Part shown: piece by piece, positions 36,313 through 45,551 of the stretch
Position numbering within the stretch: position 1 is the first letter of the stretch
How the letters are laid out: the number at the start of each line of letters is the position of its first letter
Origin: Opitutaceae bacterium
GTDB lineage: Bacteria > Verrucomicrobiota > Verrucomicrobiia > Opitutales > Opitutaceae
Direction: 5' to 3'
Assembly (NCBI GenBank): GCA_024233285.1
Contig: JACKPU010000003.1
Location: 62,001 to 126,000, forward strand
Length of the DNA: 64,000 nt
Notes under the pieces: generated by a model
Seen by the model: the letters and a program-made list of their open reading frames with translations, nothing else
The model's database searches: none
Told to the model about the DNA's origin: nothing
Position numbers and translations under genes: made by a program

Positions 36313-37626
36313 TTACGACACGGATTGAGTGACGGCTTCGCCCTTGATCATAAAGGGTTCGAAGAAACCGGTCTGGGTAAGCGGGATGCGCGCGCGCACG
36401 TAGATGCCGTCGTCGCGGTGATCCTGTTCCTGAATATGACCGAGCGCGTGGAGCTTGGCGATCACATCGTAACGGTGGGGCGGCACGAGCAGTTCGGCGG
36501 AGCCCTGTGTGCCGGCCATGAGTTCGAGGCAACGTTCTTCCAGTGCAGGCACGCCTTCGCGCGTGTGGGCGCTGATGAAAATGGCGTCGGGCACGAGCAG
36601 CCGCGCGCGTTGCAAATCGGCGGGCGTCGCGGCGTCGATCTTGTTGAACACCGTGAGCATCGGTTTGCCCATGGCACCGAGTTCCTCAAGCACGCTGAGT
36701 GTGGTGGTGTGGTGCTGCTCAAAATTCGGATTCGTCACGTCGAGCACATGGATCAGAAAATCCGCGACGATGGCTTCTTCGAGCGTGGCCTTGAAGGCTT
36801 CGATCAGGCGGTGCGGCAGGCGGCGAATAAACCCGACCGTGTCGGTGACGAGCAGTTTCTGATTACCGCGCAACATAAGTTGGCGCGTGGTGGGATCGAG
36901 CGTGGCGAAGAGTTTGTCCTCGGCGAGCACGTCCGAGCCGGTGAGTGAATTGACGAGCGAGGATTTGCCGGCGTTGGTGTAGCCCACGATCGAGGCGGTC
37001 GGGACGGGCACGCGCAGGCGCTTGCGGCGTTGCACGCCGCGTTGTTTTTGCACGATGCCCAGTTCGGACTTCAACCGCGTGATGCGGTCACGCACAAGGC
37101 GGCGGTCCTGCTCAAGCTGGGTTTCACCTTCGCCGCCGAGTTTACCTTTGCCGCGTTGGCGCGAGAGGTGGGTCCACGCGCGGGCGAGGCGGGGGAGCGA
37201 ATACTCCATGCGCGCGAGCGCGATCTGCAGGACGGCTTCGCGCGTCTGCGCGCGGTCGGCAAAGATATCGAGGATCACTTCCTCGCGGTCGATCACCGCG
37301 ATGCCGGAAAGTTTTTCCCAGTTCTTTTGCTGGGCGGGAGAAAGCGACTCGTCCATGACGATCAAGTCGCATTCGAGATGTTTCGCGAGCGTGATGATCT
37401 GATCGGTGCGTCCGCTGCCGAGGAGGGTGGCGGGCGTGGGTTCGCGCAGGTTGACGAGTTCGGTGTGCACGACGCCGATGCGGAGGTTTTCCACCAGCTC
37501 GACCAGTTCATCCAGGAGTTCCTGGGCTTCGCCCGGCCGCATTTCCGGCGTATTCACGCCGATGAGCAGCGCGCGCTCGCAGCGGTTGGGATCAGCTTTT
37601 TGAGTATTATCGAGAAAATCGGCCAT
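36313..37626 (-). CDS. hflX: GTPase HflX
   Basis: Ribosome-associated GTPase that splits stalled or stressed ribosomes. The 437-residue protein has the HflX N-terminal domain (ALLIGVNTPEMRPGEAQELL, GSGRTDQIITLAKHLECDL), the coiled GGEGETQLEQDRRLVRDRI block and the G domain: G1 VGYTNAGKSSLVNSL, G2/G3 KLFATLDPTTR and LVTDTVGFIRRLPH, G4 FNKIDAA and G5 ISAHTREGV. The C-terminal extension is standard. It stands alone, without hfq or hflKC. Confidence 0.96.
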   Translation of the reverse strand: MADFLDNTQKADPNRCERALLIGVNTPEMRPGEAQELLDELVELVENLRIGVVHTELVNLREPTPATLLGSGRTDQIITLAKHLECDLIVMDESLSPAQQKNWEKLSGIAVIDREEVILDIFADRAQTREAVLQIALARMEYSLPRLARAWTHLSRQRGKGKLGGEGETQLEQDRRLVRDRITRLKSELGIVQKQRGVQRRKRLRVPVPTASIVGYTNAGKSSLVNSLTGSDVLAEDKLFATLDPTTRQLMLRGNQKLLVTDTVGFIRRLPHRLIEAFKATLEEAIVADFLIHVLDVTNPNFEQHHTTTLSVLEELGAMGKPMLTVFNKIDAATPADLQRARLLVPDAIFISAHTREGVPALEERCLELMAGTQGSAELLVPPHRYDVIAKLHALGHIQEQDHRDDGIYVRARIPLTQTGFFEPFMIKGEAVTQSVS

Positions 37627-37847
37627 GCAGGCAGGGAGGTGACCATACGACGGTTGGGACCGCGGTCAAACCGGGATGAAGGTTGTTTGTCATGGCTTAC
37701 GGCACGCGGGTGGCTTGGCGTCAAGGAACAGGGGGCGCAACCTCAGGTATGCGGGTTCGCGGAGACGCAGCGCAGAGCCGGCTGGCAGTGGCGGTCCAGT
37801 CCGTGCGATCGGGTCGTTCAGCGGGGATCACCGCCCATCACGACCGG

Positions 37848-39755
37848 TCACTTGGTCTGGGGCTGGTTGTCGGGGGAAGGTTCGGCTTCTTCCTGGCCAC
37901 TCGCGGTGGCGTTGGCCTCGCGCAATTTGTCCGCAGATTTGGTGATGTTTCGGTTCATCTGGTTCATGATGCGGGCGACCTCCAGATCGCGCTTGAGCCT
38001 TTGGGCGAGGACCCATTCGCGAGTGTTGGCGGCGCGATTGCGTTCGGCCAGTTTCGGATCGAGGGCGATGGCCTTGGTGTAGGCTTGTTCGGCTTCGTCC
38101 GGGCGTTCGAGCCACGTGAGGATGTCGCCGCGGAAATGGTGCACGAAGGCCAGTTGCTTATTGCTGAGAGGATTGGTGCGCCGGGCAAGGAGCGTGTCGG
38201 CGTCGATCAAGGCCTCGGCGTGTTGCTGGGCGTAGTAAAAGCTGAGCATGCGGTTGTAACGGGCACCGATGTGGTGTGAATCGCGTTCTAGCGCCGCGCT
38301 GTAGTCGGCTATGGCCGAACCGTTGTCCTGACTGGCGTAATGGAAGCTGCCTCGACGGACATAGTTGTCTGCGCTGCGATTTTTGCGAATAGCCTCACCG
38401 AAGTAGTGGAGGGCGGCTTCGGGGTTCTTCGCGCGGCGGGCCTGTTCGGCGAGAGCCAGGTAATCGAGGTCGAGTTGCTTGTGGGCGGTCCAAGAACCAA
38501 TTTCCCCGCCCGAGGCGGTGAAAATGGTGCCGTGAAGATCGCCATCGCGGGATTGGCCTACGAAACGCAGCTCGCCGTAGTTGAAGTGAACCTGAAGCCA
38601 GGTGCCCCGGCGGCGTGTGTCGTTGACTTCTTTGATCTGCGCAGAGTAGTGCCGGGGGTTGGGGCTCAGGGGATTGGCGACGAGGGTGTCCACCGTGCCA
38701 TTCGGGCCGGTGAAGCGGACCGTCATCGGTTGGGGGTTGGGATTGGCGCGCATGATGCCGACCAGCTTCCAGTGACCGGGCAGATTGCGACGTAAGTCGC
38801 CGGGAAACATCTCGAAACTTTGGAAGCCGGTTGCGGCGGATTGCGTGGCGATCGGCTCAACGGGCGGCGGGCTGGGCCGGACTGTGGTTTTTGGGGTGGA
38901 GGCGACGGCTGGTTTTTCCCGACCTTGGCGGTCAATATAGACGAGTTTTCCGGCTTGCATGGCGGCGAAGGTGTTTGGATCGGAACTCGTGAAGATGGAA
39001 TCGAAACGCGGCGCGATGATCTCCCTGCCGGTGTGATCCACCACACCTTTTTTCCCGTTGGCTGTTACCACGAAGACGCCCTTTTGGAATTTGGCCATCG
39101 AGTCGTAAGCCGGCGCGGTGATTTCCCGGCCGTTTTCGTCCACCAAGCCCCACTTGTTGCCGAGCCGAACCCGGATCAGGCCGGAGTCACCGTCGTTGAA
39201 GGCTTCATCGTATCTGGGCGAAATGGTGATCTGCCGGTCGGCATTCATGATGCCGAATTTACCATCCCGTTTGATGATCGCGGCGGTGCGAGGAATGGAA
39301 GGATTGGAGGCTGCGGCTTTGGTGGCGGGGGTGGATTTTGCCACTGCGGCCGGCTTGGGCGTGGAGTTAACGGGGGCGGTGCCAAGCTGTTGTCGTAGCG
39401 CGGCGTGCTCGTCCGGATTGCCGAGACCGGCGTCGAGCATTGTTTGAAGCTTTTGGGCGGCGGCCCCATGGCCCTGCGCGGCGGCCCGGCCATACCAGCG
39501 CATGGCCTCGGGGTCGCTTTTCTCGACGCCGTAGCCTTGGGTGTGCAACCCGGCGAGTTGGACCATGGCCTCAATGTGTCCGGCTTCGGCGGCCTTGCGC
39601 ATGGCCGGGCCGGCGGCGTCTGGATCGACATTGGACAAGGCCAGGAGCGCGCTCTGAAAGTCGGCGGCTCCGGGCGAGGTGTCTTGCGCCGGTAGAACCG
39701 CGGCGCCGAGGGTGAAGAGGACCAGCAGGCCGGTCAGAGAGCGCAGCGTTTTCAT
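37848..39755 (-). CDS. Exported Sel1/WG-repeat/TPR protein
   Basis: A 635-residue precursor with a signal peptide (LTGLLVLFTLGAAVLPAQ), Sel1-type repeats at about residues 35-105 (EAMVQLAGLHTQGYGVEKSD), WG repeats at about 150-285 (KWGLVDENGREITAPAYDSM, KKGVVDHTGREIIAPRFDSI), a β-rich middle, and TPR-like pairs in the last 190 residues (AALHYFGEAIRKNRSADNYV). All three repeat types serve protein contacts. The combination suggests a periplasmic or outer-membrane scaffold; the partner is unknown. The ATG at 39755 gives the signal peptide; the frame extends further upstream without coding character. Confidence 0.87.
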   Translation of the reverse strand: MKTLRSLTGLLVLFTLGAAVLPAQDTSPGAADFQSALLALSNVDPDAAGPAMRKAAEAGHIEAMVQLAGLHTQGYGVEKSDPEAMRWYGRAAAQGHGAAAQKLQTMLDAGLGNPDEHAALRQQLGTAPVNSTPKPAAVAKSTPATKAAASNPSIPRTAAIIKRDGKFGIMNADRQITISPRYDEAFNDGDSGLIRVRLGNKWGLVDENGREITAPAYDSMAKFQKGVFVVTANGKKGVVDHTGREIIAPRFDSIFTSSDPNTFAAMQAGKLVYIDRQGREKPAVASTPKTTVRPSPPPVEPIATQSAATGFQSFEMFPGDLRRNLPGHWKLVGIMRANPNPQPMTVRFTGPNGTVDTLVANPLSPNPRHYSAQIKEVNDTRRRGTWLQVHFNYGELRFVGQSRDGDLHGTIFTASGGEIGSWTAHKQLDLDYLALAEQARRAKNPEAALHYFGEAIRKNRSADNYVRRGSFHYASQDNGSAIADYSAALERDSHHIGARYNRMLSFYYAQQHAEALIDADTLLARRTNPLSNKQLAFVHHFRGDILTWLERPDEAEQAYTKAIALDPKLAERNRAANTREWVLAQRLKRDLEVARIMNQMNRNITKSADKLREANATASGQEEAEPSPDNQPQTK

Positions 39756-39873
39756 GGGATGAGCAGCGGGCGGGGTGACCGGCAGGGGGACGGACACGCG
39801 GTGACCAACGATTCGGCCCGAACGAATCATGGCAACCACAACCGCCCGGCCGCCGGAAGCAGATGCCACCGGA

Positions 39874-40590
39874 TCAGCTTCGGCCGGCACTGGAACGCTG
39901 ACGCCGGCGGTGCCAGATCACGCCGCCGAGGGCGAGCAGGCCGACGATTGCGGCATAGGTCGAGGGCTCGGGGATGGCGGAAGGCGTGTTGATGGCCGCC
40001 ACGCTGAAGCGCACGTCGTAGGTGCTGCCGAGTCCGTCGAAGTAGATGTGAAAGCGCGTGGACGAGGGGTTGGTTGACCAATCACTCAAATCGAGCGTGG
40101 TGGGCAGCGCGGTGCTGCCAAATGTGTCGGTGGCCTCGGTATACATGGTGAGCAGCCAGGAGACCGCGGTTTCTCCCGCCACTTCGGGCTGGCTGAAGTT
40201 AGAGTGCTGAATTTGGAAGCGGTCGTAGCTGAACTGATTTTCAATCTGAACCTGGCCGTTGTTGTCGCCATTCAAGTCGGCACTCCAAATGCCGCCCGAA
40301 GCATTGATGATCATGGAGCCCGACAACAGACTGTAGTAACCATAATTGCCGGAACCGATATTGGGAGCTGTCGTATCATAGCTCAGGGTCAACGTGTAGG
40401 GATCACCGGTTTGAAAATACGGTGACAATGAAGATCCAACGTAATTGGCGGTGCCCGTGAACTCGAAGGTGACAATCTGAGCCCGGGCGTTGGACAGGAG
40501 AAGAGCGGAAGCAAAGAGGGTAATTTGCGTCATGCAACGAAGCAGGCGGCAAACGATTGGGCTGGAACAAGTGGTTGTTGGGATGTCCAT
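39874..40590 (-). CDS. PEP-CTERM sorting-domain protein 2
   Basis: Exported protein of 238 residues (from the ATG at 40590; 40602 and 40533 are alternatives). A hydrophobic signal (ITLFASALLLSNARAQ) precedes a β-rich body with many Asn, Thr and Ser residues. The tag is IPEPSTYAAIVGLLALGGVI followed by HRRRQR. The body (TFEFTGTANY, YTLTLSYDTTAP) is built like that of PEP-CTERM protein 1. It lies upstream of the Sel1/WG gene on the same strand, 118 bases apart. Palindrome site 2 is 59 bases before the chosen start. Confidence 0.9.
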   Translation of the reverse strand: MDIPTTTCSSPIVCRLLRCMTQITLFASALLLSNARAQIVTFEFTGTANYVGSSLSPYFQTGDPYTLTLSYDTTAPNIGSGNYGYYSLLSGSMIINASGGIWSADLNGDNNGQVQIENQFSYDRFQIQHSNFSQPEVAGETAVSWLLTMYTEATDTFGSTALPTTLDLSDWSTNPSSTRFHIYFDGLGSTYDVRFSVAAINTPSAIPEPSTYAAIVGLLALGGVIWHRRRQRSSAGRS

Positions 40591-40649
40591 GGCGCCGGTC
40601 ATGTTGAGCCGGCTTGATGCAGGTGGACAGGACAACCGACCGGCGCACA

Positions 40650-40665
40650 TACGCATACTTGCGTA
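40650..40665 (-). promoter_or_regulatory. NarL-type 7-2-7 palindrome, site 2
   Basis: TACGCAT-AC-TTGCGTA is the same element as site 1 with one arm mismatch, including the same central AC. It lies upstream of PEP-CTERM gene 2 and has the same orientation to the gene, with GCGTATG on the gene side. Confidence 0.65.
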
Positions 40666-40824
40666 GTATGAAAACGAAGCTGTGCCTTTCAGTGCGATCA
40701 GCCGGCAGAAAATCGAAGTGTGTGTTGGTAGGTGGTGAAATCGAAGGGCGGCATTTGAAAGGTATCTGATTTTTGAGTTCGTCTCGACGGGCGTGGCACC
40801 TCTCTTTGAAATCTGTTTGTAGTT

Positions 40825-42192
40825 ATGGAACCCCTTTCACTTTTGCTCTGTGCCGGTGTGCTGTTCGCCGGCGTTTCTGCCCCCGCTCAAAACACAATTG
40901 GCTGGTCCATTCCGGACGTGCCGTCTCATGCGCAGGCGCGCACGGCGGCGGTCAAAGTCAGTGTCGTGCCGGACCGCTCGGGTTGGACTTATGCGCTCGG
41001 CGAACCGGTGCGGTTCAATGTCGCGGTTACCGCTGATGGGCAAATCCTCGCGGGCGCGAGCGTGACCTACAAAGTCGGTCCTGAGATGCTGCCGGCGGAG
41101 GAGAAAACCGTGGCGCTGCCCGCGGGCGGATTGGTGATCGAGGGTGGCACCCTCAATGAGCCAGGGTTTATTCGCTGCTCGGCCACGGTCGTGGTAAACG
41201 GCCGCCGCTATCGCGGCGTGGCTACGGCGGGCATCGCGCCGGAAAGCATCAAGCCGACGCAGCGCGAGCCGGAGGACTTCGATGCGTTTTGGGCGGCGGC
41301 CAAGGAGGATCTGGCCAAGGCGCCGTTGGAAGCGCGTCGCACATTGATGCCGGAAGCCTGCACGGACAAAATTGACGTCTATCATGTCAGTTTCCGCACG
41401 GTCGGCGCGGCCAACTGGCGCGGGCTGGCGTCGCGGATTTATGGGATTCTTTGCGTGCCGAAAGCGCCGGGAAAACATCCGGCGGTCCTGCATGTGCCGG
41501 GCGCGGGCGTGCGGCCTTACGCGGGGAACCGGGAACTCGCGGAGCGCGGTGCGATTACGTTGCAGATCGGCATTCACGGCATCCCGGTCAACCAACCGCA
41601 GGAGATTTACGATCAACTGAGCACGGGTGCGCTGAGCGGATATCCGTTGTTCAATTTGGATAACCGCGACACCTACTACTACCGCCGCGTGTATCTCAGC
41701 TGTCTGCGGGCCAACGATTATCTGGTTTCACTGCCGGAATTCGACGGCGAAAACCTGTTGGTGACGGGCGGCAGTCAAGGAGGGCAGTTGTCGATCATTA
41801 CGGCGGCGCTGGATCCGCGCGTAAAGGCCTTGGCCGCGCTTTATCCGGCTTATTGCGATGTGACCGGTTATTTGCACGGTCGCGCGGGCGGCTGGCCGCA
41901 CATGATGAACCGCACGCTCGACGGGCAGCCCTCGCCGCATGCCTCTGAAGCGAAGATCGCTACGACCGCCTATTACGACGTGGTGAACTTCGCGCGCCGG
42001 CTCAAGGTCCCCGGCTACTTTGCGTGGGGTTACAACGACGAAGTTTGTCCGCCGACTTCGATGTATGCCGCTTACAACATGATCACCGCGCCCAAGGAAC
42101 TCCTGCTCGCCTTGGAAACCGGTCACACGACAATCCCTGAGGAAACCGCGATCATCAACGACTGGATCGCGACCAAGCTCGGGTTGGAGTGA
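40825..42192 (+). CDS. Acetylxylan-esterase-like (AXE1/cephalosporin-C deacetylase) hydrolase
   Basis: Exported carbohydrate esterase, probably removing acetyl groups from xylan or related sugars. The 455-residue precursor has a signal peptide (LSLLLCAGVLFAGVSAPAQ), an N-terminal β domain to about residue 140, then the AXE1 fold: the nucleophile in LLVTGGSQGGQLSIITAALD (Ser), Asp in AWGYNDEVCPPTSMYAAYN and His in LALETGHTTIPEETA. The triad is intact. No sugar-utilisation cluster surrounds it, but a broken copy of its last 110 codons lies at 44585-44922. Confidence 0.92.
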   Translation: MEPLSLLLCAGVLFAGVSAPAQNTIGWSIPDVPSHAQARTAAVKVSVVPDRSGWTYALGEPVRFNVAVTADGQILAGASVTYKVGPEMLPAEEKTVALPAGGLVIEGGTLNEPGFIRCSATVVVNGRRYRGVATAGIAPESIKPTQREPEDFDAFWAAAKEDLAKAPLEARRTLMPEACTDKIDVYHVSFRTVGAANWRGLASRIYGILCVPKAPGKHPAVLHVPGAGVRPYAGNRELAERGAITLQIGIHGIPVNQPQEIYDQLSTGALSGYPLFNLDNRDTYYYRRVYLSCLRANDYLVSLPEFDGENLLVTGGSQGGQLSIITAALDPRVKALAALYPAYCDVTGYLHGRAGGWPHMMNRTLDGQPSPHASEAKIATTAYYDVVNFARRLKVPGYFAWGYNDEVCPPTSMYAAYNMITAPKELLLALETGHTTIPEETAIINDWIATKLGLE

Positions 42193-42287
42193 CGCAACGG
42201 GTCGGCGGTGCCGCGAGGTGTGATTTCCTATAACCCAGGGCAAACGGCTTGCGTGAGGTCGGATGGGGTTGTCATCTTCGGGAACCA

Positions 42288-42653
42288 ATGGAGAAGCGTG
42301 TGCTGGTATTGGAAGATCAACAGTTGCTGCGCGACTTGTTGTGCGGTGCGATTGGCGGCCTGTCCGGGGTGGCGGAGGTGGGCGGGGCGGCGACCCTGGC
42401 CGAGGCGCGGGCGTGGCTTGCGCGGGTGACGGCGGTGGACCTGGTGGTTCTCGACTTGGAGCTGCCGGACGGCCATGGCATGGAGTTACTGGCGGAGGCG
42501 GCGGTCAAGAATGCGCGGGTGGTGATCGTGACGGGAGGACGGGATGCCGCGAACGCGCGCGAGGCGTTGCTGCGGGGGGTGGCGCCGTTGGGTGGGCTGG
42601 CTTGGATGGCATTTCCCAAGAGATTGGCCAGGATCCGCTCCACGCGCGGTTGA
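42288..42653 (+). pseudogene. Truncated response-regulator receiver domain
   Basis: The first 98 codons or so are a clear receiver domain: EKRVLVLEDQQLLRDLL (acidic pair), DLVVLDLELPDGHG with the phospho-accepting Asp, and ARVVIVTGG. The segment AREALLRGVA is where β5 and its conserved Lys should follow; instead the frame enters sequence antisense to the histidine kinase and stops after 22 unrelated codons. Lys, α4-β5-α5 and any output domain are gone. The break is at about 42580-42592, the same place where the convergent kinase gene breaks. It is very probably non-functional. Confidence 0.8.
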
Positions 42654-44422
42654 TCGAGCGGCCAGCCCGCCGGGGCGTCGGTCAGCTCGACCTGCACACG
42701 CAGCCCACGGCCTTGGGCGAGCGGCTGGGCGTCCTTGGCGGCGGATTGGAGCAGGGGACCTAAGGCGACAGGGGCGAGGTGGGCCGCGCTGCGCTGCAAC
42801 TGCTCGTCAAGAAAGTCGGAGACGAGCGTGAGGGCGCGGGCGGCGGTCTCCTCGGTTTGGCGGAGGGTGTGGTCGAGCGACGAGCCCTCGGGAGCGGCGT
42901 GTTCGTGGACCAAGCGCCCGAGGGTCAGGCGGATGCCGGCCAGGGGGGTCTTCAGATCGTGCGAGGCGATGCGCATGAAGGCGTCCTTGTCGGCATTGAG
43001 CACGGCCAGTTCGTCGCGCTGACGGGCGATGAGGGCGTGCGTGCGCCTTGCGGAGACGAAGCGCCAGACCAGCAGGGCCAGCGCGAGGGCGATGGCGGCG
43101 GCGGCGGCGAGGGCGGAGTTGCGGGCGTGGCGGGCCTGCCGAGCGAGGGTCTCGGCCTGGCCGCGGGCGACCGCCTCCTCCCGCAGGGCCCGGTCTTGGC
43201 GGGCGACCCGAAACACGGTGTCGAGATACTGGGCGCGCTCCTTCATGCGGGCTGCGTCTTGGCGGATGCGATGGGCCTCCCGCTCGTCTTGAGTCTGCCA
43301 GGCCTCCACGTCGCGCCCGACCCGTCGCAGGAGGTCGACGCGCACGCCGAGCAAGGTATCCAGTTTCTCAAGACGCCCGGCGCGGCGAAGGGTGGGCAGG
43401 TGGGTATCGATGAGTTGGAGGGCCCACTCCTCGTGGCCGGTCTGGCGGGCGAGGGCCTCGGCGAAGGACACGTGGAAGACGGCGGCTTCCACTTCGGCGC
43501 CGGTGGCGGCGTAGAGTTCGAGGGACTGCTCCAACTTGGCGGCGGCGGCGGCCGGGTCGCCGTGCACCAGGTCGAGCTGGGCCTGCAGGGTGAGGGAGCC
43601 AGCGAGCATGGTTTGGTCGTCGAGTTGCCGGATGATGGCGTGGGAGGCGTTGAGGTAGTGCGAGGCTTCGTCGTTGCGCCCGGCGCGAATGGCCCGGTCG
43701 CCGAGGTTGTTGAGGCTGATGGCCACACCGCGTTGGTCGCCATTTTCGCGGCGCAAGGCGAGGGCTTCCTGTTCAAAGCGGTCACCCTTTTCGGCGTCAC
43801 CGAGCTGGTGCCAGAGGAGGGCCAGGTTGCCGAGGGTGTCGCCGAGGGATTCGCCGGTGTCGCCGGCCCTCCGCAGGTAATCGAGGCCCCGTTGCGTATA
43901 CTCAACGGCGAGGGAGAGTTCGTCGGCGTCGTGAAAGACGGCCCCGAGGTTGGATGCGCTTAGGCCGGCCATTCGCCAGTTCCCCGCGCGGTCGAAGGTG
44001 TCGACCAGATCGGTGTAGAGTGCGACGGCGGCGGGCAGTTCGCCGATGCCCCAGTGGCCCAGGGCCATCGCGTAGCGGGCTTGGGCGGCGAGGGAAGGGG
44101 AGGCGGCGTTTTGGGCGGCGGTTAGGGCCATCTGACCGACCTCGAGCTCTGCCTGATAGGATCCACGGTCTTCCAGGTGCCCGGCGGCGTCGTAGAGGAA
44201 AGCGCTGAGTTGGGCGGGATCGCGGGTGCGGTCGGGTGCGTCCGGGCCCGACAGCCAGGCGGTGGCAGCGGTGGGAGCGTCGACATACCACTGGGCCCAG
44301 TCTTCCGGGGACGCGACGGCTTTGCCAGTGGCCGACGCGTCGGGACCGATGGCGGGGTCGGCTTGGGTCAGTGGGGCAAGGAGCAGACCGAGGAGGGCCG
44401 AGAGCAGGCGGCGCATAGGCAT
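42317..44422 (-). pseudogene. Truncated sensor histidine kinase with periplasmic TPR domain
   Basis: The 701-codon frame encodes a signal peptide (LLSALLGLLLAPLTQA), about ten TPR-like helix pairs, a coiled coil, one membrane helix (ALAAAAAIALALALLVWRFV) and a HisKA domain with the phospho-His in RIASHDLKTPLAGIRLTLG. The ATPase domain ends just after the N box (RILANLLGNAIQASPP). The last 90 codons or so are the response-regulator gene read backwards and lack the G1, F and G2 boxes, so ATP hydrolysis and autophosphorylation should be impossible. The TPR sensor half could still be made. Confidence 0.8.
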
Positions 44423-44584
44423 GACGAGAGAGTGGAACTTAGCCGGGGTCGGTGCACAAGCCCGGGAACCCCGTGAAGCGAATTGCCTTTCGCGATCGGA
44501 TGGCGGGGAAAGGCCATGGCTCTCCTAGTATGCGCGATGCAGGAGCGGAGTGTGGCGGCTCGTTTCAGTCGGAAGCCGGCGGCC

Positions 44585-44922
44585 TGTGATGTGACCGTTT
44601 GCCCTCACGGTCGCGCGGGCACTGGTCGCATATGATGAACCGCATGCTCGACGGGCAGCCCTCGCCCCATGCCTCGGAAGCGAAGATCGCTGCGACCGCC
44701 CATGGCGACGTGATGAACTGCGCGCTACGATTGAAAGTGCCGTGCTATTTTGCGTGGGGTTACCACAACGTAACCTGTCCGCCGACCTCGATGTATGCCG
44801 CCTACAACGTGATCACTATGCCCAAGTTGCTCCTGCTCGCTTTGGATACCGGTCACACGACAATCCCTGCGGAAACCGCGATCATCAACGACTGGATCAC
44901 GACCAAGCTCGGGTTGGAGTGA
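44585..44922 (+). pseudogene. Broken copy of the esterase C-terminus
   Basis: Codons from HMMNRMLDGQPSPHASEAKI to the stop repeat the last 100 or so residues of the esterase at 40825-42192, including the shared TKLGLE end. The active-site Asp segment YNDEV has become YHNVT. The region just upstream (44585-44635) also matches, but with two single-base losses that break the frame, and the Ser-containing half is absent. It is a decayed duplicate beyond the two-component remnant. Confidence 0.85.
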
Positions 44923-44976
44923 CGCGGTGCGGTGGGATTCTGATTTCCGCCAGAACGAAGTCGTGTCGCCATCGAG

Positions 44977-44996
44977 GCGGGGATCGGAATCCCCGC
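44977..44996. repeat. REP-like palindrome after the TPR gene
   Basis: GCGGGGAT-CGGA-ATCCCCGC is an 8-bp stem one base past the stop of the minus-strand TPR gene. On that strand it is headed by TGTAGC and no T-run follows. It resembles the hairpin at 50187-50207 (GGGAT/ATCCC arms). Confidence 0.55.
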
Positions 44997-44997
44997 G

Positions 44998-45474
44998 CTA
45001 CAGTTTTCCGGCGTAGAATCGCAGGGCGCGTTGATAGGCGGTAATGCCGGTGTCCTCTGACGTATCACAAAGCGCTTCCAAGGTGAGTTTGAGCGCTTCG
45101 TTGTGTTGACCCAAGTCGTGCAGCGTCAGGGCGAGAAAGGCGTCGAATTCGCGGTTGTCGGGAAACTGAGTCTGACCCGAACGCAGCACCTCGGCGGAAC
45201 GTTCGAGCTGACCGAGATTACGCAAGGTTGAGCCGAGGCCAATCAAGGCGCCGGAGAGTTCGTTCTCCGGTAGTCCGAGCGCGACCGCCTTTTCGTAGAA
45301 GGGCAGCGCTTGGGCTTCGCGCCCCAGCACATCGCAGGTCCACGCCAGTTGGTAATTGATCTCGGCGACGTTGGGGAATCGTTGATCGAGCGCCTTGAGC
45401 TGACCGAGCACCGGTTCCACCTGCCCGCCGTGTCGGGCGCCGGTGATGGCGTCGAGTTCAGGTTTCCAATCCAT
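44998..45474 (-). CDS. Small TPR protein
   Basis: A 158-residue cytoplasmic protein made of about four tetratricopeptide pairs: EINYQLAWTCDVLGREAQAL, ALIGLGSTLRNLGQLERSAE and FDAFLALTLHDLGQHNEALK are clear. No signal peptide or catalytic motif is present. Proteins of this size and repeat content are widespread and of unknown role. It lies 77 bases downstream of thrS, beyond a large hairpin. Confidence 0.82.
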   Translation of the reverse strand: MDWKPELDAITGARHGGQVEPVLGQLKALDQRFPNVAEINYQLAWTCDVLGREAQALPFYEKAVALGLPENELSGALIGLGSTLRNLGQLERSAEVLRSGQTQFPDNREFDAFLALTLHDLGQHNEALKLTLEALCDTSEDTGITAYQRALRFYAGKL

Positions 45475-45493
45475 TTTTACAGGAGGTAACGGA

Positions 45494-45541
45494 GGAAACA
45501 GAGAGAGGACAGGGACTCAGGCCTCTGTTCTCTCTGTTTCC
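45494..45541. repeat. Large imperfect palindrome after thrS
   Basis: GGAAACAGAGAGAGGACAG faces CTGTTCTCTCTGTTTCC; 17 of 19 bases of one arm match the other, which lacks two bases. It starts 10 bases past the thrS stop. Without a T-run it is not a standard terminator. The CACAGAG-like, purine-rich arm recalls the element at 47487-47556, on the other side of thrS. Confidence 0.65.
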
Positions 45542-45551
45542 CCCTGTGAAA

